Below, in pieces: positions 32,490 to 41,917 of a DNA stretch of 64,000 nt. Numbering within the stretch: the stretch's first letter is position 1; each line of letters opens with the position of its first letter. The notes beneath the pieces were generated by a model, which was not told where the DNA came from, searched no databases, and saw nothing but the letters and a program-made list of their open reading frames with translations. This DNA is from Rummeliibacillus sp963792445 (GTDB lineage Bacteria > Bacillota > Bacilli > Bacillales_A > Planococcaceae): contig CAWBWO010000017.1 in the NCBI GenBank assembly GCA_963792445.1, forward strand, positions 62,001-126,000, in the 5' to 3' direction. Both the position numbers and the translations under genes were made by a program.

Positions 32490-35054
32490 TTAAAGTCCGC
32501 ATTTTAATTGGGCACCACAGTTTGTGCATGTGTTGCAGCCGCCTAATTCTTCGACTGTACCTTGACGACATACAGGGCAAGTGTTTCCTACTTCAGAACC
32601 AATTGTCACATTTGTTGAACGTAAATCTTGAATTGTGTCAATTAAAACTACTGGACGTTTTTCTACTACTTTTTCTTCTGTTAAGAGATCATCCATAACA
32701 TTTTCTTCTGCTTTTAGTGTTAGTACTTGTGAATCACGGCTACCATCAACATATACAGTGCCGCCTTTTGCTCCACCTTTGTATAAACGTTCATATACTT
32801 TTTGTACTTGTTCAACAGTATAGCCACGAGGTGCGTTAACTGTTTTCGAAATAGAGCTATCAATCCAACGTTGAATGATACATTGTACATCCGCATGTGC
32901 TTCTGGAGCTAATTCCATTGCCGTTACAAACCATTCAGGTAAGTTGTTTTCATCAGCATCTGGATGTGCTTCCAAGTATTCTTGTACGATATCCGCTTTC
33001 ACTTCGATAAATTTACCAAGACGACCACTACGATAGTAAGTAAATGAGAAGTATGGTTCTAATCCAGTTGAAACGCCAACCATAGTACCTGTAGAACCTG
33101 TAGGAGCCACTGTTAATAAATGAGAATTGCGAATACCACCTTCTAATACTGCTTGGCGGATTTCTTCTGGCATTTTCTTCATGTATCCTGTTTCAGTATA
33201 ACGTTTGCGAAGTTCAGCAGTTTCCTCATCAGTTTTACCATTCAAGAATGGGAAACTTCCACGTTCTTTTGCAAGCTCTGTTGATGTTTCATAAGCTGTC
33301 ACTGCGATGGTTTTGAAGATTTCATCTACTAAAATATTACCTTCTTCTGAACCATACTCTTTTTCACAGTAAATCAATAGATCAGCTAATCCCATAACAC
33401 CAAGACCAACACGACGTTCACCTAATGCCTGTACACGGTTTTCTTCTAAGAAGTAAGGAGTTGCATCAATTACATTATCTTGCATTCGAACGCCTACACG
33501 TACAGTTTCTTTTAATGCCTCAAAATTAACAGTTTTTGTATCTTTATCTGCAAATTGAGCAAGGTTTACTGCTGCTAAATTACATACAGAATAAGGAGCT
33601 AAAGGCTGTTCCCCACATGGATTTGTCGCTACAACCTTTTGTCCATAACTCTTAGCATTTGTCATCTCATTGGCATTGTCAATGAAGAAAATACCTGGTT
33701 CAGCTGAATAAGTTGCACAGATATTAATTAAATTCCACAATTCCCGTGCTTTAATAGTACGATATGTGCGAACAGCATGACCCATCGCTTCCCATTCACG
33801 GACATCCCCACATTTATGCCATTCTGTGTTATAAGATTCCATTTCTTTTTCATCGTAGGATTCAACAAATGGGAATCGTAAATTATAAACTCCATCATTC
33901 TCTACTGCTTCCATAAAATCATTTGTCAAAGTAACAGAAATATTAGCACCAGTTAAGAATTCTGGATTGTTTACGCTGTAAGTACCACCATCACGTAGTT
34001 TTGTTTCAGCGTCTTTGAAAATCAATTCATTGAAGCCACCAAAACCAGGAATAGATTTATAGTTTAGTATACCTTGATACATTGCTTTTTCTTGCTCTGT
34101 TAAAGGTTTAAATTTTAGTTTTTCTTTTGCTAAACGTTTGATTTCATCATCTTTTGTATTTTCGATTAAGAATCGTAAAATACGTGGATTTTGCATTTTA
34201 GAAATAATAAATTCAAAAATATCAGGGTGATTACAACTTAGCATAATCATTTGTGCGCCACGACGAGATCCACCTTGTTCGACAAGATGTGTTAGTTTGG
34301 CGATATCATCTAACCAAGAAACAGAACCTGATGATTTGCCATTTACGCCGCGTGCTAACGTATTGCGTGGACGTAATGTTGAACCATTTGTACCAACACC
34401 ACCACCACGACTCATAATTTCCATTACTTGTTTTCGGTGATCACTAATTCCTTCACGTGAATCAGGTACAAACGGCATTACATAGCAGTTAAAATATGTT
34501 ACTTCAGTGCCGGAACCTGCTCCGTAAAGAACTCGTCCAGCTGGGATAAAGTTAAGACTTACAAGTTGTTGATAAAACTTTTCATACCATTCTTTTCGTT
34601 TTTCTTCTGTTTTTTCTACAGATGCTAAGCCAGTTGCATTACGCTTTGCTATTTGTTCGTAAAACACTTCTAGAGGCTTTTCAATGACATCTAATGAACG
34701 AATTACAATTCCTGCAACTTGCTCTTCTGGATCGTCGATTGCACTTCGATATTCCTCATCGATTAACACTTTCGCTTTCTTATTCGCTCCATCGATTGAA
34801 ACGATATAACCAAGACCGCGAGCAGGAAATTTAGGATCTGCTTTAACTGTTAAAACAACAAAATCCCCCGCCTTTAATGTTTTCTTTTCAGTATCTTTGA
34901 AAGAATAACGGTCAATCATCACTAATCTAGAAACACCTTTATGCGTTAAATGCATTTCTTCTGTTATAGGATGAACTTGGGGGAATTGTTGTATATCTTT
35001 ATTTAATTGTTCAATGTCGATTGTCTGATGATCATGCTGTGATGCAAGTACCAT
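32490..35054 (-). CDS. nrdJ: Adenosylcobalamin-dependent (class II) ribonucleotide reductase
   Basis: An 854-residue reductase that converts ribonucleotides to deoxyribonucleotides using a B12 radical. Visible motifs: FIPAGRVLYGAG and FNCYVMPF in the N-terminal third, SRGGGVGTNGSTLRPR near 215, the active-site NPCGEQPLAPYSVCNLA near 475, and APTGSTGTMVGVSTGLEP near 665. The C-terminal zinc-ribbon-like CPVCRQG ... CNTCTNC ... CGL carries the redox cysteines. It makes DNA synthesis oxygen-independent but B12-dependent, unlike the class Ib enzyme of B. subtilis. Two NrdR boxes lie just upstream. Confidence 0.96.
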   Translation of the reverse strand: MVLASQHDHQTIDIEQLNKDIQQFPQVHPITEEMHLTHKGVSRLVMIDRYSFKDTEKKTLKAGDFVVLTVKADPKFPARGLGYIVSIDGANKKAKVLIDEEYRSAIDDPEEQVAGIVIRSLDVIEKPLEVFYEQIAKRNATGLASVEKTEEKRKEWYEKFYQQLVSLNFIPAGRVLYGAGSGTEVTYFNCYVMPFVPDSREGISDHRKQVMEIMSRGGGVGTNGSTLRPRNTLARGVNGKSSGSVSWLDDIAKLTHLVEQGGSRRGAQMIMLSCNHPDIFEFIISKMQNPRILRFLIENTKDDEIKRLAKEKLKFKPLTEQEKAMYQGILNYKSIPGFGGFNELIFKDAETKLRDGGTYSVNNPEFLTGANISVTLTNDFMEAVENDGVYNLRFPFVESYDEKEMESYNTEWHKCGDVREWEAMGHAVRTYRTIKARELWNLINICATYSAEPGIFFIDNANEMTNAKSYGQKVVATNPCGEQPLAPYSVCNLAAVNLAQFADKDTKTVNFEALKETVRVGVRMQDNVIDATPYFLEENRVQALGERRVGLGVMGLADLLIYCEKEYGSEEGNILVDEIFKTIAVTAYETSTELAKERGSFPFLNGKTDEETAELRKRYTETGYMKKMPEEIRQAVLEGGIRNSHLLTVAPTGSTGTMVGVSTGLEPYFSFTYYRSGRLGKFIEVKADIVQEYLEAHPDADENNLPEWFVTAMELAPEAHADVQCIIQRWIDSSISKTVNAPRGYTVEQVQKVYERLYKGGAKGGTVYVDGSRDSQVLTLKAEENVMDDLLTEEKVVEKRPVVLIDTIQDLRSTNVTIGSEVGNTCPVCRQGTVEELGGCNTCTNCGAQLKCGL

Positions 35055-35079
35055 ATCATCGCCTCCCTATTTAATAAAA

Positions 35080-35128
35080 ACACAATATATAGTGCTAATT
35101 CATTTAATAACAATACTATATATTGATA
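35080..35128. promoter_or_regulatory. Tandem NrdR boxes upstream of nrdJ
   Basis: Two 16-bp palindrome-like sites, ACACAATATATAGTGC (35080–35095) and ATACTATATATTGATA (35113–35128), match the NrdR box form ACAC-A/T-ATAT...TTGT. Their centres are 33 bp apart, about three helical turns, as is usual for NrdR. They lie 25–75 bases before the nrdJ start codon, so NrdR repression of nrdJ is expected. Confidence 0.78.
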
Positions 35129-35225
35129 GTAAATGCAAATAGAGAGTTTTTGCGAGAATCCTTATCATATCTGCTTTTCTCGACATTTTTATTTTTATTT
35201 CTTGAAAAATAAGACTAAAAACCTA

Positions 35226-36059
35226 TTATTTTCTAAAATTCCATTCGTCATTTTCATAACGTGTTTTTGCAAGATTTTCAACATAATCTTGTTGTTCTGG
35301 TGTCAATTCATATGGCACTAATTCAATATCTAATGCATCCTCAAATCCTTTGTGGAAGGCTGTTGCGCATGTTTCAACATCTACTTTACGACTTGATAAT
35401 TGATTAATTGCAATCGCTTTTTGTGGTAAATGTTTGCGCATACGTTCTTTCGAAGCTTCTGATGGAAATTTGAAAAGAGATATCAATTTTTCATCATCTA
35501 AATCTATTAAAATGGAGCCGTGTTGTAAAATAACGCCTTCTTGTCTAGTTTGAGCACTACCCGCCACTTTTTTCCCTTCAACGACAAGTTCATACCAACT
35601 TGGCGCATCAAAACAAACTGCACTCTTTGGTTTTTTCAGTATTTCTCTCTTTTCATCGGAATCAGGTATAGAAAAATAAGCATCTAAGCCTAAGTTGCGG
35701 AAACCTAATAATAAACCTTCACTAATCACTCTATATGCTTCTGTAACCGTTTTAGGCATATCTGGATAGTCTTCAGAAACAATGACACTATAGGTAAGTT
35801 CATGCTCATGCAGAACTGCTCGGCCACCTGTTGGGCGTCGAACAAAACCTAAATTTAATTTATGTAATTGTTCAAAATCGATATCTTTTTGTGCACGTTG
35901 GAAATAACCGATTGATAGTGTTGCAGGATTCCATTCATAAAAACGAATAACCGGAGGAATTAAGCCTTTACTATGCCAATGTAGTAACGCTTGATCTAAA
36001 GCCATATTGTAAGATGGGCTACAAGGTCCAGAATTAATAAAATACCATTTTGTTTTCAT
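35226..36059 (-). CDS. lipM: Octanoyltransferase LipM
   Basis: A 277-residue member of the lipoate-protein ligase A / biotinyl ligase fold. It keeps RRPTGGRAVLHEHELTYSV near residues 75–95 and the catalytic Cys in AVCFDAPSWYELVVEGKKVAGSAQ near 150, where the thioester octanoyl intermediate forms. By family, LipM transfers octanoyl from acyl carrier protein to GcvH. Neighbouring gcv and bkd operons encode lipoate-dependent complexes that need this pathway. Confidence 0.9.
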   Translation of the reverse strand: MKTKWYFINSGPCSPSYNMALDQALLHWHSKGLIPPVIRFYEWNPATLSIGYFQRAQKDIDFEQLHKLNLGFVRRPTGGRAVLHEHELTYSVIVSEDYPDMPKTVTEAYRVISEGLLLGFRNLGLDAYFSIPDSDEKREILKKPKSAVCFDAPSWYELVVEGKKVAGSAQTRQEGVILQHGSILIDLDDEKLISLFKFPSEASKERMRKHLPQKAIAINQLSSRKVDVETCATAFHKGFEDALDIELVPYELTPEQQDYVENLAKTRYENDEWNFRK

Positions 36060-36166
36060 TTTATCGTCTCCCTTTTATATCAACTTTTCTATTTTATCAA
36101 AGTCATTGGACTATCGCTAGTTCTTCTTTTATAATAATATTTAGAGATAGAAAGGGGTAAGTCATT

Positions 36167-36547
36167 TTGAGCTTGTTATATTCAATATTAATCGTCCTTG
36201 GCGTAATTATTATTTACGCATTAATTAACGTATTTCGCTTAAAAAAAGCAGTTACTACACTAAACGAAGAAGAATTTAAACAAGGATATCGTAAAGCACA
36301 ATTAATCGATGTTCGTGAATTAAAAGAATTTGAGAGTGGCCATATTTTAGGTGCTCGTAACATACCTACTACGCAATTACGTAATAGATTTCATGAGCTT
36401 CGTCCCGATAAACCAGTGTATCTTTACTGCCAAAATGCGGCTCGTAGTGCACGTGCTGCCTTGTTCCTAAAGAAAAAAGGATACAGTGAAATTTATCAAC
36501 TAGAAGGCGGCTACAAAAATTGGCACGGCAAAATTAAAGTAAAATAA
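36167..36547 (+). CDS. yqhL: Membrane-anchored rhodanese-like protein
   Basis: A 126-residue protein starting at TTG 36167 after GAAAGGGG. One transmembrane helix (3–23) is followed by a rhodanese domain with LIDVRELKEFESGHILGARNIP and the active-site loop YCQNAARSARAA, Cys near residue 88. It is probably a sulfurtransferase held at the membrane. It is divergent from lipM. Confidence 0.87.
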   Translation: MSLLYSILIVLGVIIIYALINVFRLKKAVTTLNEEEFKQGYRKAQLIDVRELKEFESGHILGARNIPTTQLRNRFHELRPDKPVYLYCQNAARSARAALFLKKKGYSEIYQLEGGYKNWHGKIKVK

Positions 36548-36557
36548 TTTTTTCTTT

Positions 36558-36600
36558 TAAAAAAGAAAGCCATTTCGAAAAAGAAATGGCTTCTTTTTTG
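36558..36600 (+). terminator. Terminator of yqhL
   Basis: AAGAAAGCCATTTC / GAAATGGCTTCTT hairpin followed by six T residues. Confidence 0.85.
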
Positions 36601-36738
36601 AATTTATTTATTTCCCACATCATTTCCTAAACATATAAAATAGGAAGAAACTCAAAATCTCACAGAATTTTTTACATATTTTTAATTTAAATTTTACAAT
36701 ATATTCAAAATTTGCAGGAACTTTAAACTATAATAAAC

Positions 36739-36785
36739 AAAAAGCGATTCATCTCCTTTTCTATTTGAAAAGGAGATGAATCGCA
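36739..36785 (-). terminator. Terminator of the gcv operon
   Basis: An 18-bp perfect stem GCGATTCATCTCCTTTTC with a five-base loop, followed on the minus strand by TTTTTGTTTATT. Confidence 0.9.
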
Positions 36786-36804
36786 CTAGTAATAATCAAT
36801 TGAA

Positions 36805-38283
36805 TTAAGCTTCAACAAGATCTGCAGGTTTCACGTATTTTAAAATTGGTTGACGTGCAGCACGTGTTTCATCTAATCGATTGATAACAGTTGTGTGTGG
36901 CGCTTCTTGGACAATCTCTGGTGATTCTTCCGCTTCTTTAGCAATTTGAATCATCGCATCACAGAAAGCATCTAAAGTTTCTTTAGATTCTGTTTCAGTT
37001 GGCTCGATCATTAATCCTTCTTCCACATTTAATGGGAAGTAAGTTGTTGGTGGATGATAGCCAAAGTCAAGCAGTCTTTTTGCAATGTCAAGCGTACGAA
37101 CGCCCAGTTTTTTCTGACGGCTACCACTTAATACAAATTCATGTTTACAATGACGATTATATGGTAATTCGTAATATGGCTCTAGACGGCGCATCATGTA
37201 GTTTGCGTTAATAACTGCATTTTCTGTAACAGCTTTTAAGCCATCTGGACCCAATGAACGAATATAAGTATATGCACGAACATTAATACCAAAGTTGCCG
37301 TAGTAAGGTTTTACACGTCCAATAGATTGTGGACGATTATAATCAAAATGATAACCTTGTTCTGTTTTGACTAGTACTGGTTTTGGTAAAAATGGAATCA
37401 AATCTTCTTTAACACCAACAGGGCCAGAACCAGGACCACCACCGCCATGAGGACCAGTAAATGTTTTGTGTAAGTTTAAATGCACACAGTCAAATCCCAT
37501 ATCTCCAGGTCGCGCTTTTGACATAACCGCATTTAGGTTCGCACCATCATAGTAAACTTTACCGCCTACACCGTGAATGATATCTGCTATTTCTAGAATA
37601 TTTTCTTCGAATAACCCTAGAGTATTTGGATTTGTTAGCATTAATGCAGCAGTATCTTGTCCTACAACTTTGCGTAAGTCTTCAAGGTCTACAAGACCAT
37701 TTTCATCAGATTTTACAGTGACAGTATTAAATCCTGCTACAGAAGCAGATGCTGGGTTTGTACCGTGAGCTGAGTCAGGTACAATTACTTTTGTACGTCC
37801 AAAGTCTCCATTAGATTCGTGGAATGCACGGATCATCATAAGTGAAGTCCATTCACCATGGGCACCAGCAGCTGGTTGAAGAGTCACTTCATCCATACCA
37901 GTAATTTCGATTAAATGTTGTTGTAAATCATACATTAATTCAAGTGCACCTTGCACTGATTTTTCATCTTGTAATGGATGAATATTAGCAAATCCAGAGA
38001 ATCGTGCAACATTTTCATTAATCTTTGGATTGTATTTCATCGTACATGAACCAAGTGGGTAGAATCCTGAATCCACACCATGGTTACGGCGAGATAACGC
38101 TGTATAGTGACGCATAATATCTAATTCAGATAGCTCTGGTAATTCAGCTTCTTCCACACGGATAAATTCTGTTGGTAAAATATTAGATAACTCTAATTCA
38201 GGAACATCTAATTCAGGTAAACTATAACCGATACGACCCTCTTTAGATAATTCAAATACGAGCGGTTGATTTTCCTTATGCAT
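36805..38283 (-). CDS. gcvPB: Glycine dehydrogenase (decarboxylating) subunit 2
   Basis: About 492 residues. P-protein beta subunit of the glycine cleavage system. The pyridoxal phosphate Lys lies in HLNLHKTFTGPHGGGGPGSGP near residue 275; PAAGAHGEWTSL is near 140. I start at MHKENQPLVFE (38283), whose ATG overlaps the repaired gcvPA stop by eight bases; an in-frame start at 38310 would only read through the gcvPA tail. Works with gcvPA to release CO2 from glycine and load methylamine on lipoyl-GcvH. Confidence 0.95.
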   Translation of the reverse strand: MHKENQPLVFELSKEGRIGYSLPELDVPELELSNILPTEFIRVEEAELPELSELDIMRHYTALSRRNHGVDSGFYPLGSCTMKYNPKINENVARFSGFANIHPLQDEKSVQGALELMYDLQQHLIEITGMDEVTLQPAAGAHGEWTSLMMIRAFHESNGDFGRTKVIVPDSAHGTNPASASVAGFNTVTVKSDENGLVDLEDLRKVVGQDTAALMLTNPNTLGLFEENILEIADIIHGVGGKVYYDGANLNAVMSKARPGDMGFDCVHLNLHKTFTGPHGGGGPGSGPVGVKEDLIPFLPKPVLVKTEQGYHFDYNRPQSIGRVKPYYGNFGINVRAYTYIRSLGPDGLKAVTENAVINANYMMRRLEPYYELPYNRHCKHEFVLSGSRQKKLGVRTLDIAKRLLDFGYHPPTTYFPLNVEEGLMIEPTETESKETLDAFCDAMIQIAKEAEESPEIVQEAPHTTVINRLDETRAARQPILKYVKPADLVEA

Positions 38284-39626
38284 GTTGAAGAGCCCCCATT
38301 TCTTGAACAAGTGCAGTCGATTTCTTCTTTTGTACGTTGTTCAGTAACAGCAATTAAAACATGGTTTTCTAATTCAGGTTTCACTTTACCTAAATCAAAG
38401 CCACCGATTATACCTTTAGCCAATAAAGCTTCATTCAATTCCTCTACTGAGCCATTTACTTTTACAACGATTTCATTGAAATGTGCTCCGTTGAAAGGTA
38501 CTTCAAATCCTGCGCTTACAAAAGCTTCTTTCGCATAATGCGTTTTTAGAATATTTTGTTTTGCCATTTCTTGAACACCTTTTTTACCAAGTGCTGTCAT
38601 TGCTACAGATGCAGCTAATGCATTTAATGCTTGGTTCGAACAAATATTAGAAGTAGCTTTTTCACGACGAATATGTTGTTCACGTGCTTGTAGAGTTAGT
38701 ACATAGCCACGACGACCTTCTTCATCAACTGTTTCTCCAATTAAACGACCAGGAACTTTACGCATTAATTTAGTAGTTGTAGCGAAGTAACCACAATGTG
38801 GACCACCAAACGCTTCAGGAATACCAAATGGTTGAGCATCTCCAACTGTAATATCCGCTCCCATTTTGCCAGGAGGTGTTAGAATTCCCAATGATAATGG
38901 ATTGCTTGAAATAATTGAAAGACCTTTCACTGCATGAATTGCATCAGAAATTGCCTGAACATTTTCGATTTGTCCGTAGAAGTTTGGATATTGTACCATG
39001 ACACCTGCAGTATCTTCATCGATTAAACTTTCAAGTACTTCTAAGTCTGTTTTCCCATCTTTTAAAGGGACAGTAATCACTTCAATAGATTGACCATATG
39101 CGTATGTTTTTACAACATCTTGAGCAATTGGATGTACCGCTTCTGATACTAATAGTTTTTTTCGACGTGTTTGACCTGCAGCTAACATACCTGCTTCTGC
39201 CAGTGCAGTTCCACCATCATACATAGAAGAGTTTGCAAGATCCATACCTGTTAGTTCAGCAATCATTGTTTGGAATTCAAAGATTGCTTGTAATTCGCCT
39301 TGAGAAATTTCAGGTTGATATGGTGTATAAGCAGTATAAAATTCAGAACGAGAAATAACATGGTCAACAATAACTGGTTTATAGTGATCATATACGCCTG
39401 CTCCTAAGAATGAGACATATTCATCACTATTTGCATTTTGTTTTGCAAGTTGAGCTAATTCTTTTAATAATGCTGTTTCAGATTTTGCAGGTTTGATATT
39501 GTATTCACCTTTAAATCGAACCTTTTCTGGGATGTCTGCGAATAATTCATCAACTGATGATACGCCAATAACCTTTAACATTTCTTGCTGATCTTGTTCA
39601 GTCATTGGTAAATATCGATGTTTCAT
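38276..39626 (-). CDS. gcvPA: Glycine dehydrogenase (decarboxylating) subunit 1, frameshift near the end
   Basis: About 449 residues after correction. P-protein alpha subunit with RYLPMTEQDQQEMLKVIGV at the start and the family motifs TPYQPEISQGELQAIFEFQTM in two parts, then FGGPHCGYFA near 275 and REQHIRREKATSNICSNQ. Near 38315 one extra base replaces the expected EEID-ALVQEMGAL ending with EEIDCTCSRNGG and extends the frame to 38208, deep into gcvPB. Dropping the base gives the natural stop at 38276. It lies 21 bases after gcvT. Confidence 0.92.
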
Positions 39627-39647
39627 GCAATAAAACCTCTCTTCACT

Positions 39648-40748
39648 TTATTTTTGGCGTTTATAAAAAGGTGTTTCTACCGTTTTTACCTTGAGTCTGC
39701 GATTTCGAATTTCAATTTCTAATTCCTGACCTACAACTGCATATTCACTTTTCACAAGTGCTAAACCGATATTACGTTTAGTAAGTGGTGATTGTGTACC
39801 TGTTGTCACTTCACCAATTTCTTCTTCGCCTTTAAACACTTTATAGCCATGGCGAGGAATCCCTTTGTCAATCATTTCAATCCCAATACTTTTTCTTGGT
39901 ACACCATTTTCCTTTTGTGCAAGTAATGCATCCTTACCGATGAAATCTTCTTTATTTAGCTTCACGACAAAGTTGATACCTGCTTCAAGTGGAGAAATGG
40001 TACTTGATAATTCTTGTCCATATAATGGTAGACATGATTCGAAACGAAGTGTGTCACGTGCACCTAATCCACATGGAACAACTCCCTTGGATTCTCCAGT
40101 TTGTAAGATCAAATCCCATAGTGCAATTGTTGCTTCATTAGAAGCATATATTTCAAAACCATCTTCGCCAGTATATCCAGTACGAGATACTAATGTATCG
40201 AAGCCTTTTATGTTCACATGTTGTTGTAAACGGAACGGTTTGATTTCTTGAAGATTTGTGTCGGTTAATTGTTGTAACACTTCACAAGCAATAGGTCCTT
40301 GAAGTGCTAATTGACCGAATTCATCAGATTGATTCGTAATCGTCACATCACCAAAAACCTGTTTTTTCATCCAATCAAAATCTTTTTCAATATTTGCTGC
40401 ATTTACAACTAATAAATACTTAGTTTCTTCTAGTTTGTAGATCAGTAAATCATCTACAACTCCACCATCTTCATAACACATTGTTGTATATTGCGTTTGA
40501 TTGATTGCTACTTTTGAAACATCATTTGTCACCAAATTTTGCAAATAAGGTAAACTATCTGAACCTTCAACAAATATTTCTCCCATATGTGAAACATCAA
40601 ATAAGCCTGCATTTTTGCGAACTGCTTCATGCTCAGCTTTAATAGAAGAAAATTGTACAGGTAAATCCCATCCACCAAAGTCAATAGTTTTGCCACCATA
40701 CTTTGCGTATGAATCAAATAATGGTGTACGTTTTAATTCTGTTTCCAT
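39648..40748 (-). CDS. gcvT: Glycine cleavage system T protein (aminomethyltransferase)
   Basis: A 366-residue tetrahydrofolate-dependent aminomethyltransferase. N-terminal TPLFDSYAKYGGKTIDFGGWDLPVQF, then GLFDVSHMGEI near 48, GYTGEDGFEIY near 200 and the folate-binding GLGARDTLRFE near 235. It takes the methylamine from lipoyl-GcvH, releasing ammonia and methylene-THF. First gene of the operon, controlled by the glycine riboswitch upstream. Confidence 0.97.
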   Translation of the reverse strand: METELKRTPLFDSYAKYGGKTIDFGGWDLPVQFSSIKAEHEAVRKNAGLFDVSHMGEIFVEGSDSLPYLQNLVTNDVSKVAINQTQYTTMCYEDGGVVDDLLIYKLEETKYLLVVNAANIEKDFDWMKKQVFGDVTITNQSDEFGQLALQGPIACEVLQQLTDTNLQEIKPFRLQQHVNIKGFDTLVSRTGYTGEDGFEIYASNEATIALWDLILQTGESKGVVPCGLGARDTLRFESCLPLYGQELSSTISPLEAGINFVVKLNKEDFIGKDALLAQKENGVPRKSIGIEMIDKGIPRHGYKVFKGEEEIGEVTTGTQSPLTKRNIGLALVKSEYAVVGQELEIEIRNRRLKVKTVETPFYKRQK

Positions 40749-40778
40749 TTAGTTGCCCCCTAATCGCTCTTAAATCTT

Positions 40779-40894
40779 ATCCAGCTCCACGCGCCAGGCC
40801 CTCGAGGGTTCACACAGGATGTGTGGTCAGATAGCCGTTGTCGCACGATGCGACGTTCTTAGGCTATCTTCCTTTGTCCGGGCGCGTTCCGCTT
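40779..40894. repeat. GC-rich structured intergenic repeat in the gcvT leader
   Basis: A GC-rich patch in an AT-rich genome. On the minus strand it runs from AAAAGCGGAACGCGCC to GGCGCGTGGAGCTGG. Nested inverted repeats are visible: outer CGCGCC / GGGCGCG, middle AGATAGCC (40829–40836) / GGCTATCT (40862–40869) and inner GTCGCA (40840–40845) / TGCGAC (40849–40854). The ends resemble dispersed intergenic repeats common in Bacillaceae genomes (AAAAGCG...GGAGCTGGA type). It lies between the riboswitch terminator and gcvT, so it will be in the gcvT mRNA leader. Confidence 0.65.
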
Positions 40895-40901
40895 TTAATA
40901 T

Positions 40902-40945
40902 AAAAAAAGACAGAGATATCCAAATTTTTTGGATTTCTCTGTCCC
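40902..40945 (-). terminator. Expression-platform terminator of the glycine riboswitch
   Basis: GGGACAGAGAAATCC / GGATATCTCTGTC hairpin followed on the minus strand by seven T residues. Its 5' arm overlaps the 3' end of the second glycine aptamer, the typical competition for an ON switch: glycine binding would disrupt the terminator. Confidence 0.85.
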
Positions 40946-41108
40946 ATGCACCTGAAAGTTTAACCATTACGGCTGGCCTCTTTGGTGGCTACTTGAAGTA
41001 GCTCTCTCCAGAGTTGCGTCCCGTACGAGTCTTTTTGCCTGAGAGATTCATAGCACTTTGCTACTTGCTCCTTCGGCGACGCGACTATCACGTTCTCTCC
41101 CCGTACCA
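40936..41108 (-). ncRNA. Tandem glycine riboswitch
   Basis: Minus strand carries two glycine aptamers. The first has GGGGAGAGAAC, GCCGAAGGAGCAA and AATCTCTCAGGCAAAAAGAC. The second has ACTCTGGAGAG, GCCACCAAAGAGG and AACTTTCAGGTGCATGGGAC. These are the conserved boxes of the gcvT RNA motif, with the short linker between the two domains. It controls gcvT-gcvPA-gcvPB. Confidence 0.96.
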
Positions 41109-41122
41109 TCATCCGCCCAAGA

Positions 41123-41150
41123 ATAATATCTTGGTCTATTTTCATTTCAA
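41123..41150 (-). promoter_or_regulatory. Sigma-A promoter of the gcv operon
   Basis: TTGAAA (41145–41150), 16-base spacer, TATTAT (41123–41128) on the minus strand, placing the transcript start near 41115, a few bases before the first glycine aptamer. Confidence 0.7.
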
Positions 41151-41259
41151 TGTTCTATAACAGGAATGCTTGACTATATCCTAACATTGAATTATAAAAA
41201 CTGCAATAACTTTATAGAAATTGTTTAAAAAACGAATGATTAATATGTAAACTGCAGAA

Positions 41260-41772
41260 TCATTCGCCTTTTAACCTCATAATTTGGAAAGCTGCATATT
41301 CAACAATTTGTCTTATTGATCGCCCTTCAGTTCGAATCGAAATATGTGTTGAACTTTTATAATATCTTCTACGCTGATAAAACAAATCTTCTAGTTCTTG
41401 TTTGGTTGAACGCTGAACAATCGGACGATTTTTGTCTTTGTGGATTCTCTTCCAAATATCAGGAAAAGATGCGTCTAAAAATAGTACTAATCCAGTTTGT
41501 CGCATTATTCTTCGATTTACTGCATTCATCGCAACTCCTCCACCAGTTGAAATAATGCAAAATTCGTCCCGGAAATCCCTCAAAAATTCCGTCTCTATTT
41601 TACGGAAATAGTCTTCCCCTTTTTGCTCGAAAATTTCTGGAATAGTCATTTTTTCTCGTCTCACGATTTCTTTATCCATGTCGTAATATGGCATTCTTAG
41701 AAAATAACTGAGTCTTCTGCCAATTGCGCTTTTCCCACTGCCCATAAAGCCAACTAAATAAACTTTTCTCAT
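41260..41772 (-). CDS. aroK: Shikimate kinase
   Basis: About 170 residues. Phosphorylates shikimate with ATP in aromatic amino acid synthesis. The P-loop GFMGSGKSAIG is at residues 7–17, the shikimate-binding DMDKEIVRRE near 33, STGGGVAMN near 75, and the lid RPIVQRS near 115. I start at ATG 41772, spaced from AAGGTGAG; the GTG three codons upstream lies in that ribosome-binding site. It follows the comG operon in this direction. Confidence 0.93.
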   Translation of the reverse strand: MRKVYLVGFMGSGKSAIGRRLSYFLRMPYYDMDKEIVRREKMTIPEIFEQKGEDYFRKIETEFLRDFRDEFCIISTGGGVAMNAVNRRIMRQTGLVLFLDASFPDIWKRIHKDKNRPIVQRSTKQELEDLFYQRRRYYKSSTHISIRTEGRSIRQIVEYAAFQIMRLKGE

Positions 41773-41917
41773 TTTTCTCACCTTCTTAGACTCGCGACTG
41801 CCTTACAACTTTATATCACTTTTACTTATAGTAGCATGAACACTTGTCGATTCCAATAAATCATTCAAGGTTGAGAAAAAATATAAGAAATTTAGTAGTT
41901 TATGTCAAATATTTAAA

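Noticed and set aside
40960..41145. Open frame of about 60 codons across the glycine riboswitch
   Set aside because: It is the riboswitch RNA; conserved aptamer boxes explain the sequence.
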